Assembly (NCBI RefSeq): GCF_002257705.1
Contig: NZ_LSLK01000060.1
Span: 76,977 to 140,976 of the forward strand
Length of the DNA stretch: 64,000 nt
Source of the DNA: Sporomusa silvacetica DSM 10669
GTDB lineage: Bacteria; Bacillota; Negativicutes; Sporomusales; Sporomusaceae
Reading direction: 5' to 3'
Shown here piece by piece: positions 17,752 to 27,447 of this stretch (its first letter is position 1; each line of letters opens with the position of its first letter). A model generated the notes under the pieces. It was not told the DNA's origin and searched no databases. It saw only the letters and a list, made by a program, of their open reading frames with translations. A program made the translations under genes and the position numbers.

Positions 17752-18888
17752 TTAATAATATCCGTATTTTTCTACTGCCTCAAAAAAGACTTTTACATTT
17801 GCGTGTTTGGCATTCATTGGCATACAACAACCGCATGCATACAAAAAGCCGCCGCCCTTGCCCACAGTTTTAATAAGTTTTTGGCAATACTCGTCTAATT
17901 CACTTGGTGATGCAATCGTGAGATATGCAGCAGGCACATCGCCGTGGATAGCGCAATGGCCATTTAAGATTTCTTTGGCTTTAAAGATATCTGTGGATCC
18001 ATCTAATTCCAATACAAATTTTCCTTTTGGTAATTCCAGAAAATATTCCAGATTTTTAATCCAATCACAATCAAAGTGCAGTATTGGCACAATGTCTTTG
18101 GCAGCTAACTTATCGACTAATTCTTGAAAATACGGCCAAACCAACCTATCGAAATATCTTTTGGAGATAAATTGTCCAGCAGACCGGCTTCCTCCTACAA
18201 AGACCCGGTTTACACCGGTAGCAGCTACCGTTTTTTGCGCACCTTCCACAAAAGCATCAACCAACATTGGAAATAACTCTTCCAGCTGGTCTGGTATCTG
18301 GAACATGTCTTTATAGTATTTTTCAATTGATCTGGTTAGCGAAAATGCATCAAAAGGAACTAATCCTCCTAAATCGCCGTATATTGGTGCCTGTCCCCGG
18401 TTTCGGATTGCTGCAAGTTCTACTGCTCGAATTCTCCCCGATTCGGCAATTCCTTTTATCACATCTTCACGGCTGATGTTATTGGCGCGTTCCAAAAAAG
18501 TCAGTTGGTATTCTCCAAACCCTTTATCTTTAACAATGGCATAGTCATCCCGGCTCATCACTTCTGTCTCAATAACTTGGCTTGCAGCGTTGTCATCCAA
18601 CTCTTTGCCTGGTAATTTCATCTTGCCCATGCCTGCTCTTTCAGCTACATAACCACTGGTAATGCCGTTAATATCAGCACTACAATCCCACATAGGATAA
18701 TCAGTAGCCAGTTTCTCAATGGCCGCCAATCCCTTTGTCTCAAATTCCCAAACAAATTCTTTGTTGGTTATCCCAGCATATTGTCCGGCATAATTTCCAG
18801 TCTCTGGTGCACAGACTATCCGGTCTACTGGTTGCAGATTAATCGTGGCCATTAAACGCTCCTCTGCTGTCATGGTATCCCTGGCCAT
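17752..18888 (-). CDS. URO-D-fold corrinoid methyltransferase 2
   Basis: The product is 378 aa and the first gene of the operon. It belongs to the same superfamily as its neighbour but is clearly divergent. The putative metal ligands are H271-x-D273 in LHFDCDW and C354/C355 in ACGCCMPMNA. Start ATG at 18888 behind GGAGGTGA. A pair of different methyltransferases in one operon fits either two half-reactions (substrate to corrinoid, corrinoid to acceptor) or two substrates. The promoter region 18889-19179 is shared with the divergent lysR 1 gene. Confidence 0.85.
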   Translation of the reverse strand: MARDTMTAEERLMATINLQPVDRIVCAPETGNYAGQYAGITNKEFVWEFETKGLAAIEKLATDYPMWDCSADINGITSGYVAERAGMGKMKLPGKELDDNAASQVIETEVMSRDDYAIVKDKGFGEYQLTFLERANNISREDVIKGIAESGRIRAVELAAIRNRGQAPIYGDLGGLVPFDAFSLTRSIEKYYKDMFQIPDQLEELFPMLVDAFVEGAQKTVAATGVNRVFVGGSRSAGQFISKRYFDRLVWPYFQELVDKLAAKDIVPILHFDCDWIKNLEYFLELPKGKFVLELDGSTDIFKAKEILNGHCAIHGDVPAAYLTIASPSELDEYCQKLIKTVGKGGGFLYACGCCMPMNAKHANVKVFFEAVEKYGYY

Positions 18889-19179
18889 TAAATCACCTCC
18901 ACTTTTTCAGAAAAACTAACAAACTTTTCGCTTGCCAACCGATTCTGATTCACATCCTTTTTTGATTTATCCAAATATTCTTTCTCGCTTTTTGATGATA
19001 GCACGGTGAGAAAATCATGTGAAATTCAAAAATTGATGGCTGTCCCTAAAAAATATCATAACCATTTGAATAGTCTTACTATTGAGGGTGGTTGTATTTA
19101 GCGATATGCTTAAAGCAGCTTTAACTATATGGGTGACTTTTCATAACTTCATGTTGCACTATGATTACGGAGGGATAAA
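18889..19179. promoter_or_regulatory. divergent promoter region of methyltransferase operon 1 and lysR 1
   Basis: A 291-bp region between divergent genes, the classic LysR control arrangement. GTCCCTAAAAAATATCATA near 19042-19060 resembles part of the element at 27319-27360. I cannot place -35/-10 boxes with confidence. Confidence 0.45.
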
Positions 19180-20118
19180 ATGCAAGATATCCGGTATTTG
19201 CGCTCATTTATTTGCGTAGCTGAGCATTTAAACTTTACCAAAGCTGCCGAGCAACTTTACATTAGTCAGCCAACTTTAAGCAAGCATATTGTTGAGTTAG
19301 AGGAGCAGCTTGGTGTCCAATTATTTATCCGAACCCACCACTCAGTCCGATTAACATCTCCTGGTGCCACCCTTTTTGAAGAATCCCGCTCTATTATGAC
19401 CAAACTTGACGAGCTATTTGAAAAAACGCGCAAATCACAGATTAAGGTTTGGGGAACACTAAGAATTGGGTGTATAGGTATTGAACATGTCTTTTTGCCG
19501 AAAATCATCAAGCATTTTGTTGCCCTCTATCCGCACGTTAACCTCGATATCCAAATTATGCCTGTCAATAAGATCAATGAAGCTTTAGCGTGTCAGCAGT
19601 TGGATATCGGTTTTAATCCGTTCTTAGGCAATGAGCTTCCATCAAAATTCGAAGTACGTGAGGTTCGCAGAGCCCGTTTGTGTTTTATGTTGCCTCGCAA
19701 TCACCCTTTTGCTAACAATTACTCTCTTGACCTTTCTGAACTTAAGCATGAACGTTTTATATTGGTAGATCCTGCTACTATGCCTATTGGTATAGACTGG
19801 TTTACTGAGCAATGTCAGCTTAGAGGATTTACCCCCAACATTGTTAGCCATCCTTTGCGAATCGAAGCACTGTTTTTGCAAGTAAGTGCCGGACTGGGTG
19901 TTTCTTTTTGGAGTTTCGATCCGGTATTCTGCCGAATGCTTCGCCATCACATTTCTCTTGTTGCTATGAATGGACCAAACGCCTATGGAAATATAGGTAT
20001 CATATGGAAAAACGATAATCCAAACCCAATAATTCCACTTTTTCTTAAAGAGTTTGATGGGATAAAATACAGCACGAAAACTCAGCTAAGAAAGCGAGCT
20101 GTCCCAAGTTTCGGTTAA
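19180..20118 (+). CDS. LysR-family regulator 1
   Basis: The product has 312 aa. The N-terminal winged helix-turn-helix spans residues 1-60 (LRSFICVAEHLNFTKAAEQL, SQPTLSKHIVELE), followed by the linker helix and a two-lobed effector domain from about residue 90. The start ATG has GGAGGG upstream. It is divergent from the methyltransferase/MFS/porin operon and probably activates it in response to the substrate. It is a paralogue of the LysR protein at 27448-28377, which sits in the same position relative to a homologous methyltransferase gene. Confidence 0.92.
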   Translation: MQDIRYLRSFICVAEHLNFTKAAEQLYISQPTLSKHIVELEEQLGVQLFIRTHHSVRLTSPGATLFEESRSIMTKLDELFEKTRKSQIKVWGTLRIGCIGIEHVFLPKIIKHFVALYPHVNLDIQIMPVNKINEALACQQLDIGFNPFLGNELPSKFEVREVRRARLCFMLPRNHPFANNYSLDLSELKHERFILVDPATMPIGIDWFTEQCQLRGFTPNIVSHPLRIEALFLQVSAGLGVSFWSFDPVFCRMLRHHISLVAMNGPNAYGNIGIIWKNDNPNPIIPLFLKEFDGIKYSTKTQLRKRAVPSFG

Positions 20119-20129
20119 TATACTTAAAC

Positions 20130-20176
20130 AAAAAGAAGTCCTGAACCCTATTAAAGGATTCAGGACTTCTTTTTGT
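20130..20176. terminator. bidirectional terminator between lysR 1 and PFOR
   Basis: AAAAGAAGTCCTGAA and TTCAGGACTTCTTTT form a 15-bp stem around a 13-nt loop, with A and T tracts on both sides. It serves both convergent genes. Confidence 0.88.
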
Positions 20177-20213
20177 TTTATTTGATATACATTCTAAAAT
20201 ATACTCCTATGTT

Positions 20214-23200
20214 TTACCCTCGCAAATCAGCCAACCGTTGATAGTTTTCCCGTCTTTCTTTGGCATCTTGTTCCGTTTTCTCAAACAACGCCTCAGCCAT
20301 ATCCGGGAATTGTTGTTTCAAGGCTGAATAACGCACTTCACCCAACAAAAACTCTTTAAAGTTCATGGTTGGCTCTTTAGAATCCAGCGTGAATGGGTTT
20401 TCCCCGGCAGCCTTGCTGTGCGGGTTATAGCGGTACATAGCCCAATAGCCGCTGTCTACAGCGCGTTTGGCCTCTAGCTGGCTGCACCCCATACCTACTT
20501 TCATTCCGTGATTGATGCAGGGAGCATAGGCGATAATCAAGGACGGGCCTGGATAGGCCTCAGCCTCGGCAATGGCTTTGAGGGTTTGGTTTTTATCGGC
20601 CCCCATGGCAATCTGGGCCACATATACATAGCCATAGCTCATGGCTATCATACCAAGGTCTTTCTTCTTGGTCTTTTTGCCACTAGCCGCAAATTTGGCA
20701 ATCGCGGCGGTTGGCGTAGCTTTGGAAGACTGGCCGCCAGTGTTGGAATATACTTCGGTATCAAATACCAACACATTGACATCTTCACCGGAAGCCAGTA
20801 CATGATCCAAACCGCCAAAGCCGATATCATAGGCCCAGCCGTCGCCACCAAAAATCCACTGTGAGCGTTTAACCAGGAAGTCTTGCTGCTTATAGATTTC
20901 ATTAAGCAGCGCATCGCTGCCCTTTACTTGTTCTAGCAAAGCAATCAGCTTGTCTGCCCGTTCTCTCGTGCCTTCGCCTTGTTCCTGGTGTTTGAGCCAT
21001 TCCTGACAGGCGGCCTCAAATTCAGCTCCCAAATCCAGTTTAGCGGCCTTTTCAATCGCCAGAGCCACTTGTTTTCTGAGCTGTTTTACACCAAGCATCA
21101 TACCTAGACCAAATTCGGCGTTATCTTCAAACAAGGAGTTCCCCCAGGCCGGCCCATGGCCACGCTGGTTGGTGGTATACGGCATGGAGGGAGCGCTGCC
21201 AGCCCATACGGAGGAGCAGCCGGTGGCGTTGGCCACCATCATCCGGTCACCAAATAGCTGCGTCACCAGTTTGGCGTAAGGAGTTTCGCCGCAACCGGCA
21301 CAGGCACCGGAGAATTCTAAGAGTGGCTGTTCAAATTGGCTGCCTTTTACCGTGAATGGATTCATTGGATTCGCCTTCGGGGCAATATTCAGCGCATAAT
21401 CCCAGAGCGCTGCTTGCTGAAGTTGTGTTGCCAGTGGTTTCATTGCCAACGCCTTTTCTTTCGCCGGGCAAACCTGGGCACAGTTGCCACAGCCAGTGCA
21501 ATCGTATGGCGAAATTGCCATAGCAAAATATAAATCTTTCTGTCCTTTAACAGGTCTGGCAATAAATCCGGCAGGAGATTGTTGCTGTTCTGCTTCGGTA
21601 AGTAATACTGGCCTGATAGCAGCATGCGGACAGACATAGGAACACTGATTGCATTGAATACACTCATCAGCTTGCCACGCGGGCACATCAATGGCAATAC
21701 CGCGTTTTTCATACGCAGCGGTTCCCATGGGGAATGAACCGTCTTCCAAACCGATAAAGGCGCTGACTGGTAATTTATCGCCTTCCTGCCTGTTCATCGG
21801 GATTAGAATATTTTCGATGAACGCCGGGACATCGTTATGGCTGACTTGGGTTTCTTGCGCTGCTTGCCAGGAGGCAGGAATCTGAGCCTTCACAATGGCA
21901 TTTACCCCTTGGTCCACAGCCGCATTGTTCATGGCAACCACTTTTTCGCCTTTGCTGCCATAGGATTTTCGAATGGCTTCTTTCAGGTATTTTATAGCGT
22001 CTTCTTCCGGAATAATCCCGGCAATTTTGAAAAACGCCGCCTGCATGATCATGTTGATCCTGCCGCCAAGACCAATTTCCTGCGCTATTTTTACGGCATC
22101 AATAATGTATAGCTGGATGTTATTGCTAGCGATATACCGTTTCATACCAGTAGGCAGATTTTGCTCTAGTTCGGCTTCACTCCAACGGCAGTTGAGCAGG
22201 AAACTACCGCCTTGTTTCAGCCCTTCCAGAACATTGTAGTTATGCACATAGGACTGGTTGTGGCAGGCAATAAAATCAGCTTTATTAATTAGATAAGGCG
22301 ATTTAATTGGCTTTTTACCAAACCGCAAATGGGAAATGGTAACCCCGCCAGACTTTTTGGCATCATAGGCAAAATAGGCCTGGGCATACATGTCGGTGTG
22401 ATCACCAATAATCTTAATGGCATTCTTGTTAGCTCCTACCGTTCCATCTGATCCAATACCCCAAAATTTGCAGGCTTTTGTTCCTGCTGCGGTGGTGTCA
22501 ATATCTTCACCATATGGCAGGGAGGTATGGTTTATATCATCGACAATGCCAACCGTAAAGTTGTCTTGCGGCTGATCGGCTTTAAGGTTTTCAAAAACGC
22601 CTTGAATATGGCTGGGAATTACATCTTTACCGCCAACGCCACATCGACCGCCAACAATGACCGGCTGCCACGACCTTCCATAAAACGCAGTTTTGACATC
22701 CAAGTAAAGGGGTTCGGCGAGCGCTCCCATTTCTTTGGTTCTGTCCAATACGGCAATTTTTCTCACCGTATCAGGAATGTATTTAAAGAAATGTTCAAGT
22801 GAAAACGGTCGATATAGATGCACTGTCAGTAAGCCTACTTTTTCACCATGGGCATTGAGATAATCGACCACTTCTTCAGTGGCTTCACACATGGAGCCCA
22901 TGGCAATAATCATTCTATCGGCATCAGGGGCACCATAATAATTGAACAGATGGTATTCTCTGCCTGTCAATTTGCTAATCCCGGCCATGTAGCCTTCTAC
23001 GATTGCCGGGATGTCCTGATGAAAACGATTAGCTACCTCTCTTTGTTGGAAATAAATATCAGCGCCTTGCACTGTGCCTTTGGTCAGTGGATGATCCGGA
23101 TTGAGCGCCCGTTTTCTAAAGGCGTCGATGGCGTCCCGATCCAGTAGTTTATCCAATTCGTCGTATTCCAGAACTTCAATTTTTTGCACTTCGTGTGAGG

Positions 23201-23735
23201 TTCTAAAACCATCAAAAAAGTTAAGAAATGGCACTCGGCCTTTTATCGCCGCCAAATGCGCCACAGCCGCCAAGTCCATAACCTGCTGGACGCTGCTTTC
23301 GGCCAACATGGCAAAACCGGTTTGCCGGGTCGCCATAACGTCAGAATGATCACCAAAAATGCCAATAGCATTGGCGCCCACCATTCTTGCGCTGACATGG
23401 AATACGCCAGGCAATAATTCACCGGCGATTTTATACATATTAGGAATCATAAGCAGAAGTCCCTGAGAGGCTGTATAGGTAGTAGTCAACGCCCCGCTTT
23501 GCAACGAACCGTGAACAGCTCCGGCAGCGCCGCCCTCTGACTGCATTTCTACAACCTCTACCGTCTGTCCAAATAGATTCTTTTTGCCTTGGGCTGCCCA
23601 TTCATCCACATTTTCCGCCATATTCGACGACGGTGTAATGGGAAAGATCGCCGCAACATCGGTAAATGCGTAGGATATGTATGCTGCTGCTGCATTTCCA
23701 TCCATTGTTTTCATTTTTCTTCTCAGGTTATTCAT
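20214..23735 (-). CDS. nifJ: pyruvate:ferredoxin (flavodoxin) oxidoreductase
   Basis: The product is 1173 aa, the single-chain homodimeric form. It interconverts pyruvate plus CoA and acetyl-CoA plus CO2, using thiamine diphosphate and ferredoxin. In an acetogen it links the Wood-Ljungdahl pathway to pyruvate. Seen in order: N-terminal domain (IFPITPSSNMAE), central domain, two 4Fe-4S ferredoxin motifs (CIQCNQCSYVC, CTGCGNCAQVC), then the proximal-cluster and ThDP domain (GACAGCGETPY, GDGWAYDIGFGG, NTGGQSSK). I start at the ATG at 23735 because GGGAGAGGG precedes it; the frame is open 22 codons further up. No neighbouring gene is coupled to it. Confidence 0.95.
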   Translation of the reverse strand: MNNLRRKMKTMDGNAAAAYISYAFTDVAAIFPITPSSNMAENVDEWAAQGKKNLFGQTVEVVEMQSEGGAAGAVHGSLQSGALTTTYTASQGLLLMIPNMYKIAGELLPGVFHVSARMVGANAIGIFGDHSDVMATRQTGFAMLAESSVQQVMDLAAVAHLAAIKGRVPFLNFFDGFRTSHEVQKIEVLEYDELDKLLDRDAIDAFRKRALNPDHPLTKGTVQGADIYFQQREVANRFHQDIPAIVEGYMAGISKLTGREYHLFNYYGAPDADRMIIAMGSMCEATEEVVDYLNAHGEKVGLLTVHLYRPFSLEHFFKYIPDTVRKIAVLDRTKEMGALAEPLYLDVKTAFYGRSWQPVIVGGRCGVGGKDVIPSHIQGVFENLKADQPQDNFTVGIVDDINHTSLPYGEDIDTTAAGTKACKFWGIGSDGTVGANKNAIKIIGDHTDMYAQAYFAYDAKKSGGVTISHLRFGKKPIKSPYLINKADFIACHNQSYVHNYNVLEGLKQGGSFLLNCRWSEAELEQNLPTGMKRYIASNNIQLYIIDAVKIAQEIGLGGRINMIMQAAFFKIAGIIPEEDAIKYLKEAIRKSYGSKGEKVVAMNNAAVDQGVNAIVKAQIPASWQAAQETQVSHNDVPAFIENILIPMNRQEGDKLPVSAFIGLEDGSFPMGTAAYEKRGIAIDVPAWQADECIQCNQCSYVCPHAAIRPVLLTEAEQQQSPAGFIARPVKGQKDLYFAMAISPYDCTGCGNCAQVCPAKEKALAMKPLATQLQQAALWDYALNIAPKANPMNPFTVKGSQFEQPLLEFSGACAGCGETPYAKLVTQLFGDRMMVANATGCSSVWAGSAPSMPYTTNQRGHGPAWGNSLFEDNAEFGLGMMLGVKQLRKQVALAIEKAAKLDLGAEFEAACQEWLKHQEQGEGTRERADKLIALLEQVKGSDALLNEIYKQQDFLVKRSQWIFGGDGWAYDIGFGGLDHVLASGEDVNVLVFDTEVYSNTGGQSSKATPTAAIAKFAASGKKTKKKDLGMIAMSYGYVYVAQIAMGADKNQTLKAIAEAEAYPGPSLIIAYAPCINHGMKVGMGCSQLEAKRAVDSGYWAMYRYNPHSKAAGENPFTLDSKEPTMNFKEFLLGEVRYSALKQQFPDMAEALFEKTEQDAKERRENYQRLADLRG

Positions 23736-23872
23736 TAATCCCTCTCCCTTGAAAATATAACTTATGGAAACATTCGACAACTTTCTTCTATATCCTCTCA
23801 TTCGCTCAACAGCGACGGAGTATTTTCACTATACCAACCTACAAACCTCGTTAATGCGAATATATATAAGAT

Positions 23873-23958
23873 AAGACTTGGCTTGTGCCAAGTCCTTTAG
23901 GACGCCGGCAGAAGCCTTAGTCGTTCAATCCAGGGAAAGTTATACTTTCCATCTGGAC
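23873..23958. repeat. RNA-like intergenic repeat, copy 1 (short form)
   Basis: Starts with the hairpin GACTTGGC-TTGT-GCCAAGTC, continues with TCCTTTAGGA and GACGCCGGCAGAAGC, and ends with GGGAAAG/CTTTCC nested inside TCCAG/CTGGA. It is nearly identical to 32357-32461 but lacks a 20-22-bp internal piece. It abuts the terminator of the chemoreceptor gene and lies 138 bp upstream of the PFOR start. On the minus strand it would end in a terminator-like hairpin. No known riboswitch class recognised. Confidence 0.7.
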
Positions 23959-23959
23959 A

Positions 23960-24008
23960 AAAAAAGGACTGTGGAATACTTAGAGATAAGTCATCCACAG
24001 TCCCTACT
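23960..24008 (-). terminator. terminator of the chemoreceptor gene
   Basis: GGACTGTGGA at 23966 and TCCACAGTCC at 23994 form a 10-bp stem. On the minus strand TTTTTTTGTCC follows. Confidence 0.85.
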
Positions 24009-24031
24009 TTATATATTACTCTACTTCTCCT

Positions 24032-25996
24032 TTAAACCTCGAACTTACTAACAGCTTCCCTTAGTTCCATGGCCAGTTTGCTCAATACTTGACTTGAAGC
24101 TGCGATTTCTTCCATCGATGCCGATTGTTCCTCAGTTGCAGCCGACACTGTTTGAGCTTCTCCTGCTGCCTTTTTACTTAAATCATCAATCCGTTTTACC
24201 GACCCGACAATTTGGTCACTGTCACTAGCCATCTGCTCAATGGCTGAGGATATCTCACTTACCTGGCCTGATACTTGGGTTACCAAAGTAGTGATCTCCT
24301 GAAAAGCTTGTCCGGAAGCGTTGACTACTTCGGCTCCTAGCTTCACTTCTCGCGTTCCGGAGTCCATAGCGATTACAGCTTTGTTGGTATCAGCTTGAAT
24401 TTCACTAATCAATATGGCAATTTTCTTGGCCGCTTCCTGGGACTGCTCTGCCAATTTACGGACTTCCTCTGCCACGACGGCAAAACCTCGTCCCTGTTCA
24501 CCCGCCCGCGCTGCTTCAATGGCAGCATTAAGTGCCAGTAGATTGGTCTGTCCGGCAATACCAGAGATAGTATCTACGATCTGGCCTATTTCCTTAGAGC
24601 GTTCACCCAAATTAGCTACAACACCAGCAGAACTAAGAACAGTCTGTTCAATACTGGCCATTTGATTTACCGCTTGATCGACAGATTTATTACCTGCATT
24701 GGCCTTAGTCGCAGCCTGCGCCGATTGCGCCGCTACTTCACTAACATTAGCGGCAATCTGCTGGATACTGGCCGCCATTTGTCGTACCACGGCCGAAGTA
24801 TCATCAGCTACAGTCAACTGCTCATCCATACCTTTAGATACATCGCAAATAGAACCCGCCACCTGATTCGCGACTTGCGCTGACTGGTCAGCACTGGCGG
24901 TCATTTCCTCGGCCGATGCCGCTACCTGCTCTGACGATGTGCTAATCTTACTTACGAGATTGCGCAAATTGCCGATCATTGTTTCAAAGCCCCTTGCCAA
25001 ACGGCCCAGTTCATCCTGTGAGGTTACATCAATATGAATTATGCTTAGATCGCCTCTGGCAACGCAACTAGCCACTTCTTCTAGTATTTGCAGTGGTTTC
25101 GCGATACGAGCTGCTGTCAAGAAGATTACAAAACTAGCTACAATAAGTACCGTAACAATGGTACTTATTGAAACCCAGGCAAAGGTTCTCAGCTCTGCCT
25201 TGGCTTCACTAGCAGGTACAGTGACTCCCATGGACCAGGAAGTTCCTGTAATCGGCGCGTACGCTAAGTATTTTTCCCCATCCATATAGTTGTAATTGGT
25301 AATCCCCTTTTCACCTTGCCGCATCTTTTCAACTGCTGCCTTTAGCGCGGGAGTTGCATTAAGATCATTGTCTTTGTTAACTACTTCTTTATTAGGATGA
25401 ATGATTATCGTACCATCTGTCCCTAAAAGATAGGCATAACCGGTCTGTGCCACCTTTATGGCAAGAATGCGCTTTTCCACATCTTCAATATCGATAGCCC
25501 CTGCTAAAATCCCGACAATATGCCCCCCAGACTTAATGGGAGTCGCGATAACCACAACCAGCTTGCCACTATGAGGGGATATCATCGGCTCAGAGATGCA
25601 GGTATTCCCCGCAATTGCAGGTTGAAAATATGGGTCGTTCGCTGAGGTTCCGGCTAGGCCGTAAGTATCAATGTAGGCCCCTTTAGCATCCGTCCAAAAA
25701 ACATTTTCATAAATCTTGTTATTGTTTATTTCTGATCTAATATAAGACACCATGGCTTCACGGTTGCCGCTGGTCATAATCGGTGACCGCGAGATGGCCT
25801 CTAATTCTGTCTTATGTTCAGTAAGCCACATGCCGACCGCTTCTCCGTTGGTTTGTGCCACGAGGACAAGTTCATTTTCAACACCCTGTATTAGCATTTT
25901 TTGTGATTGCCAATAGTTAAGTCCAGCCAGCACGCCAAGCGCAATCACAAACAAAGTAATTACTATTACCGATAGTTTTACTCGTAAACTTTTCAC
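24032..25996 (-). CDS. methyl-accepting chemotaxis protein with dCache sensor
   Basis: The product is about 654 aa when started at the GTG at 25996, six bases after GGAGG. Order of parts: first transmembrane helix (about 8-28), a periplasmic double-Cache ligand domain (about 35-275), second transmembrane helix (about 280-302), HAMP, and a cytoplasmic signalling domain with the highly conserved hairpin tip EIGQIVDTISGIAGQTNLLA and AARAGEQGRGFAVVA. It reports a small extracellular molecule to CheA/CheW. Lying among the methyltransferase modules, it might sense a related substrate, but the sequence does not show this. Confidence 0.93.
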   Translation of the reverse strand: MKSLRVKLSVIVITLFVIALGVLAGLNYWQSQKMLIQGVENELVLVAQTNGEAVGMWLTEHKTELEAISRSPIMTSGNREAMVSYIRSEINNNKIYENVFWTDAKGAYIDTYGLAGTSANDPYFQPAIAGNTCISEPMISPHSGKLVVVIATPIKSGGHIVGILAGAIDIEDVEKRILAIKVAQTGYAYLLGTDGTIIIHPNKEVVNKDNDLNATPALKAAVEKMRQGEKGITNYNYMDGEKYLAYAPITGTSWSMGVTVPASEAKAELRTFAWVSISTIVTVLIVASFVIFLTAARIAKPLQILEEVASCVARGDLSIIHIDVTSQDELGRLARGFETMIGNLRNLVSKISTSSEQVAASAEEMTASADQSAQVANQVAGSICDVSKGMDEQLTVADDTSAVVRQMAASIQQIAANVSEVAAQSAQAATKANAGNKSVDQAVNQMASIEQTVLSSAGVVANLGERSKEIGQIVDTISGIAGQTNLLALNAAIEAARAGEQGRGFAVVAEEVRKLAEQSQEAAKKIAILISEIQADTNKAVIAMDSGTREVKLGAEVVNASGQAFQEITTLVTQVSGQVSEISSAIEQMASDSDQIVGSVKRIDDLSKKAAGEAQTVSAATEEQSASMEEIAASSQVLSKLAMELREAVSKFEV

Positions 25997-26032
25997 AATC
26001 AACCTCCATACACCAGTCTCAAAATATACAAG

Positions 26033-26080
26033 CAGGGGCTGTGGAAAACTTATTACTAAATTTTTCCACAGCCCCTGACA
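26033..26080 (-). terminator. terminator of methyltransferase 3
   Basis: CAGGGGCTGTGGAAAA and TTTTTCCACAGCCCCTG form a stem of about 16 bp, 20 nt after the stop codon on the minus strand. Confidence 0.8.
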
Positions 26081-26099
26081 GATTAAATAATGGATACTT

Positions 26100-27206
26100 T
26101 TATTTACCGGTAGCAGCTGAAATCATCGCTTTAACATTCTCTACTTTGGCATTTGGAGGTATGGAACAACCGGAAGAGAGGATGAATCCGGGGCCCATGT
26201 CTTTAACCAATTGCGCAGAATAGTTATATACCTCATCAGGTGTACCCAGTGCCAATTTGGCTGCCGGAACATCGCCTTTAATGCACATCATATCACCAAG
26301 GACTTCTTTTACTTTGTAAATATCAGTAGCACTATCTGTTTCAAATATGCATTTTCCTTTTGGCAGAGTGCGGAAGAACTCAAGATCCCGTCCCCAGTTA
26401 GAATCAATATGGATATCAGCTGCCGCCCCTTCTTCGATAATTACATCAATTGTCTCTTTAAGATATTTCCAGACAAAGCGCTGCCACAGTTTCGGCGAGA
26501 AAAATTCACTGGCGCCACGAGCTGGAGACATAAAGACAATGGAGGAATTTGTAGCCCTGATTTGCTGACGCAATGTTTCCAGACTTTCTTTTTGAATAAC
26601 ATCCAAAACGGCCTCTACTTTATCAGGAATTTTGTAGAGATCATGCATGAATTTGGGCATAGAACGACCGCCGCCGAGCAGTTCCGGAACAGCTGTAGCA
26701 ATAATCGGCGAATAGACCATATAACCGGCATCTTCAAAATTTTTAACAAACTGAGGAGTTTGTGCTAATTCCTCCAGCGTCTGACCAAGGGGGTAATGCA
26801 GTCTGTTTACTAAATAATCCTGCATAAAAGGCGCCCAGCCCTTAGCAAGAATCGTATCATAATCTTCGACTTTCATTACTTCCTTTTCATCAAGCTGCCA
26901 TAAGGCATTTTCCGGCAATTCCTTGCCAGGAAGTTTTACATGGGTCATAAATATTAACGGAAACACCGGACCTGCGGCAAAAACCGAATTCATACCATCA
27001 ATATCACCCAGTGCTTTTGCAGAATTTAACATTGTTTGATTCTGCATGGCAAGGCTTGAACAGAAATCAGCCATCTTTACACCCATATGAGTAGCGCAAA
27101 AAGCATCTGCCATTATTATTACCGGTGTTCTATCAGGTTTTTCCAAAGAAATGGCTTTATGAACTCTGGTTTTACGCTCTAAAAGTAGTTCTTGTGCTGT
27201 TTTCAT
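26100..27206 (-). CDS. URO-D-fold corrinoid methyltransferase 3
   Basis: The product is 368 aa. It is very similar along its whole length to methyltransferase 1 (shared blocks include FVWKYLK, DKVEAVLDVI, CIKGDVPAA, LGTPDEVYNYS). The putative metal site is H266-x-D268 (IHIDSNW) with C347 in SSGCSIPPNA. Start ATG at 27206, aligning with the paralogue. It is monocistronic, with its own terminator and a promoter region shared with the divergent lysR 2 gene. Module 2 therefore copies part of module 1 without MFS and second methyltransferase. The corrinoid partner is probably the protein at 30833-31489. Confidence 0.86.
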   Translation of the reverse strand: MKTAQELLLERKTRVHKAISLEKPDRTPVIIMADAFCATHMGVKMADFCSSLAMQNQTMLNSAKALGDIDGMNSVFAAGPVFPLIFMTHVKLPGKELPENALWQLDEKEVMKVEDYDTILAKGWAPFMQDYLVNRLHYPLGQTLEELAQTPQFVKNFEDAGYMVYSPIIATAVPELLGGGRSMPKFMHDLYKIPDKVEAVLDVIQKESLETLRQQIRATNSSIVFMSPARGASEFFSPKLWQRFVWKYLKETIDVIIEEGAAADIHIDSNWGRDLEFFRTLPKGKCIFETDSATDIYKVKEVLGDMMCIKGDVPAAKLALGTPDEVYNYSAQLVKDMGPGFILSSGCSIPPNAKVENVKAMISAATGK

Positions 27207-27318
27207 GAATTTTCACTCTCCATAAAATTTTATTATCCGCTTGCTGCATGCACGGTATTCCCAATGTAGCTACGGAGTCTTACGCTTCATATTCATGGTA
27301 CACCTGCCAGATAATTTG

Positions 27319-27360
27319 GTCAAATTCCTGTAATTCCACAAACTATTCCTAATAATCATA
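27319..27360. promoter_or_regulatory. 42-bp regulatory element, copy A (methyltransferase 3 / lysR 2)
   Basis: GTCAAATTCCTGTAATTCC begins a 42-bp block that is about 86 percent identical (36 of 42 by eye) to 29942-29983 in front of porin 2. It lies 113 bp upstream of methyltransferase 3 and 88 bp upstream of lysR 2. It is a good candidate LysR operator. Confidence 0.65.
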
Positions 27361-27447
27361 GAAATTTTATCAGGCACTACCTTTTTAACGTCTGTTATAT
27401 TATTATTGTAATTGATAGGTTGTCCAATCATGAGGAGGATATATACC

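Noticed and set aside
23873..23958. Known riboswitch (c-di-GMP, cobalamin, Moco, THF, glycine)
   Set aside because: None of the conserved cores I know for these classes is visible, so it is listed only as an unknown repeat.
26211..26768. 185-codon plus-strand frame
   Set aside because: Antisense to methyltransferase 3, whose paralogue confirms the minus-strand reading.
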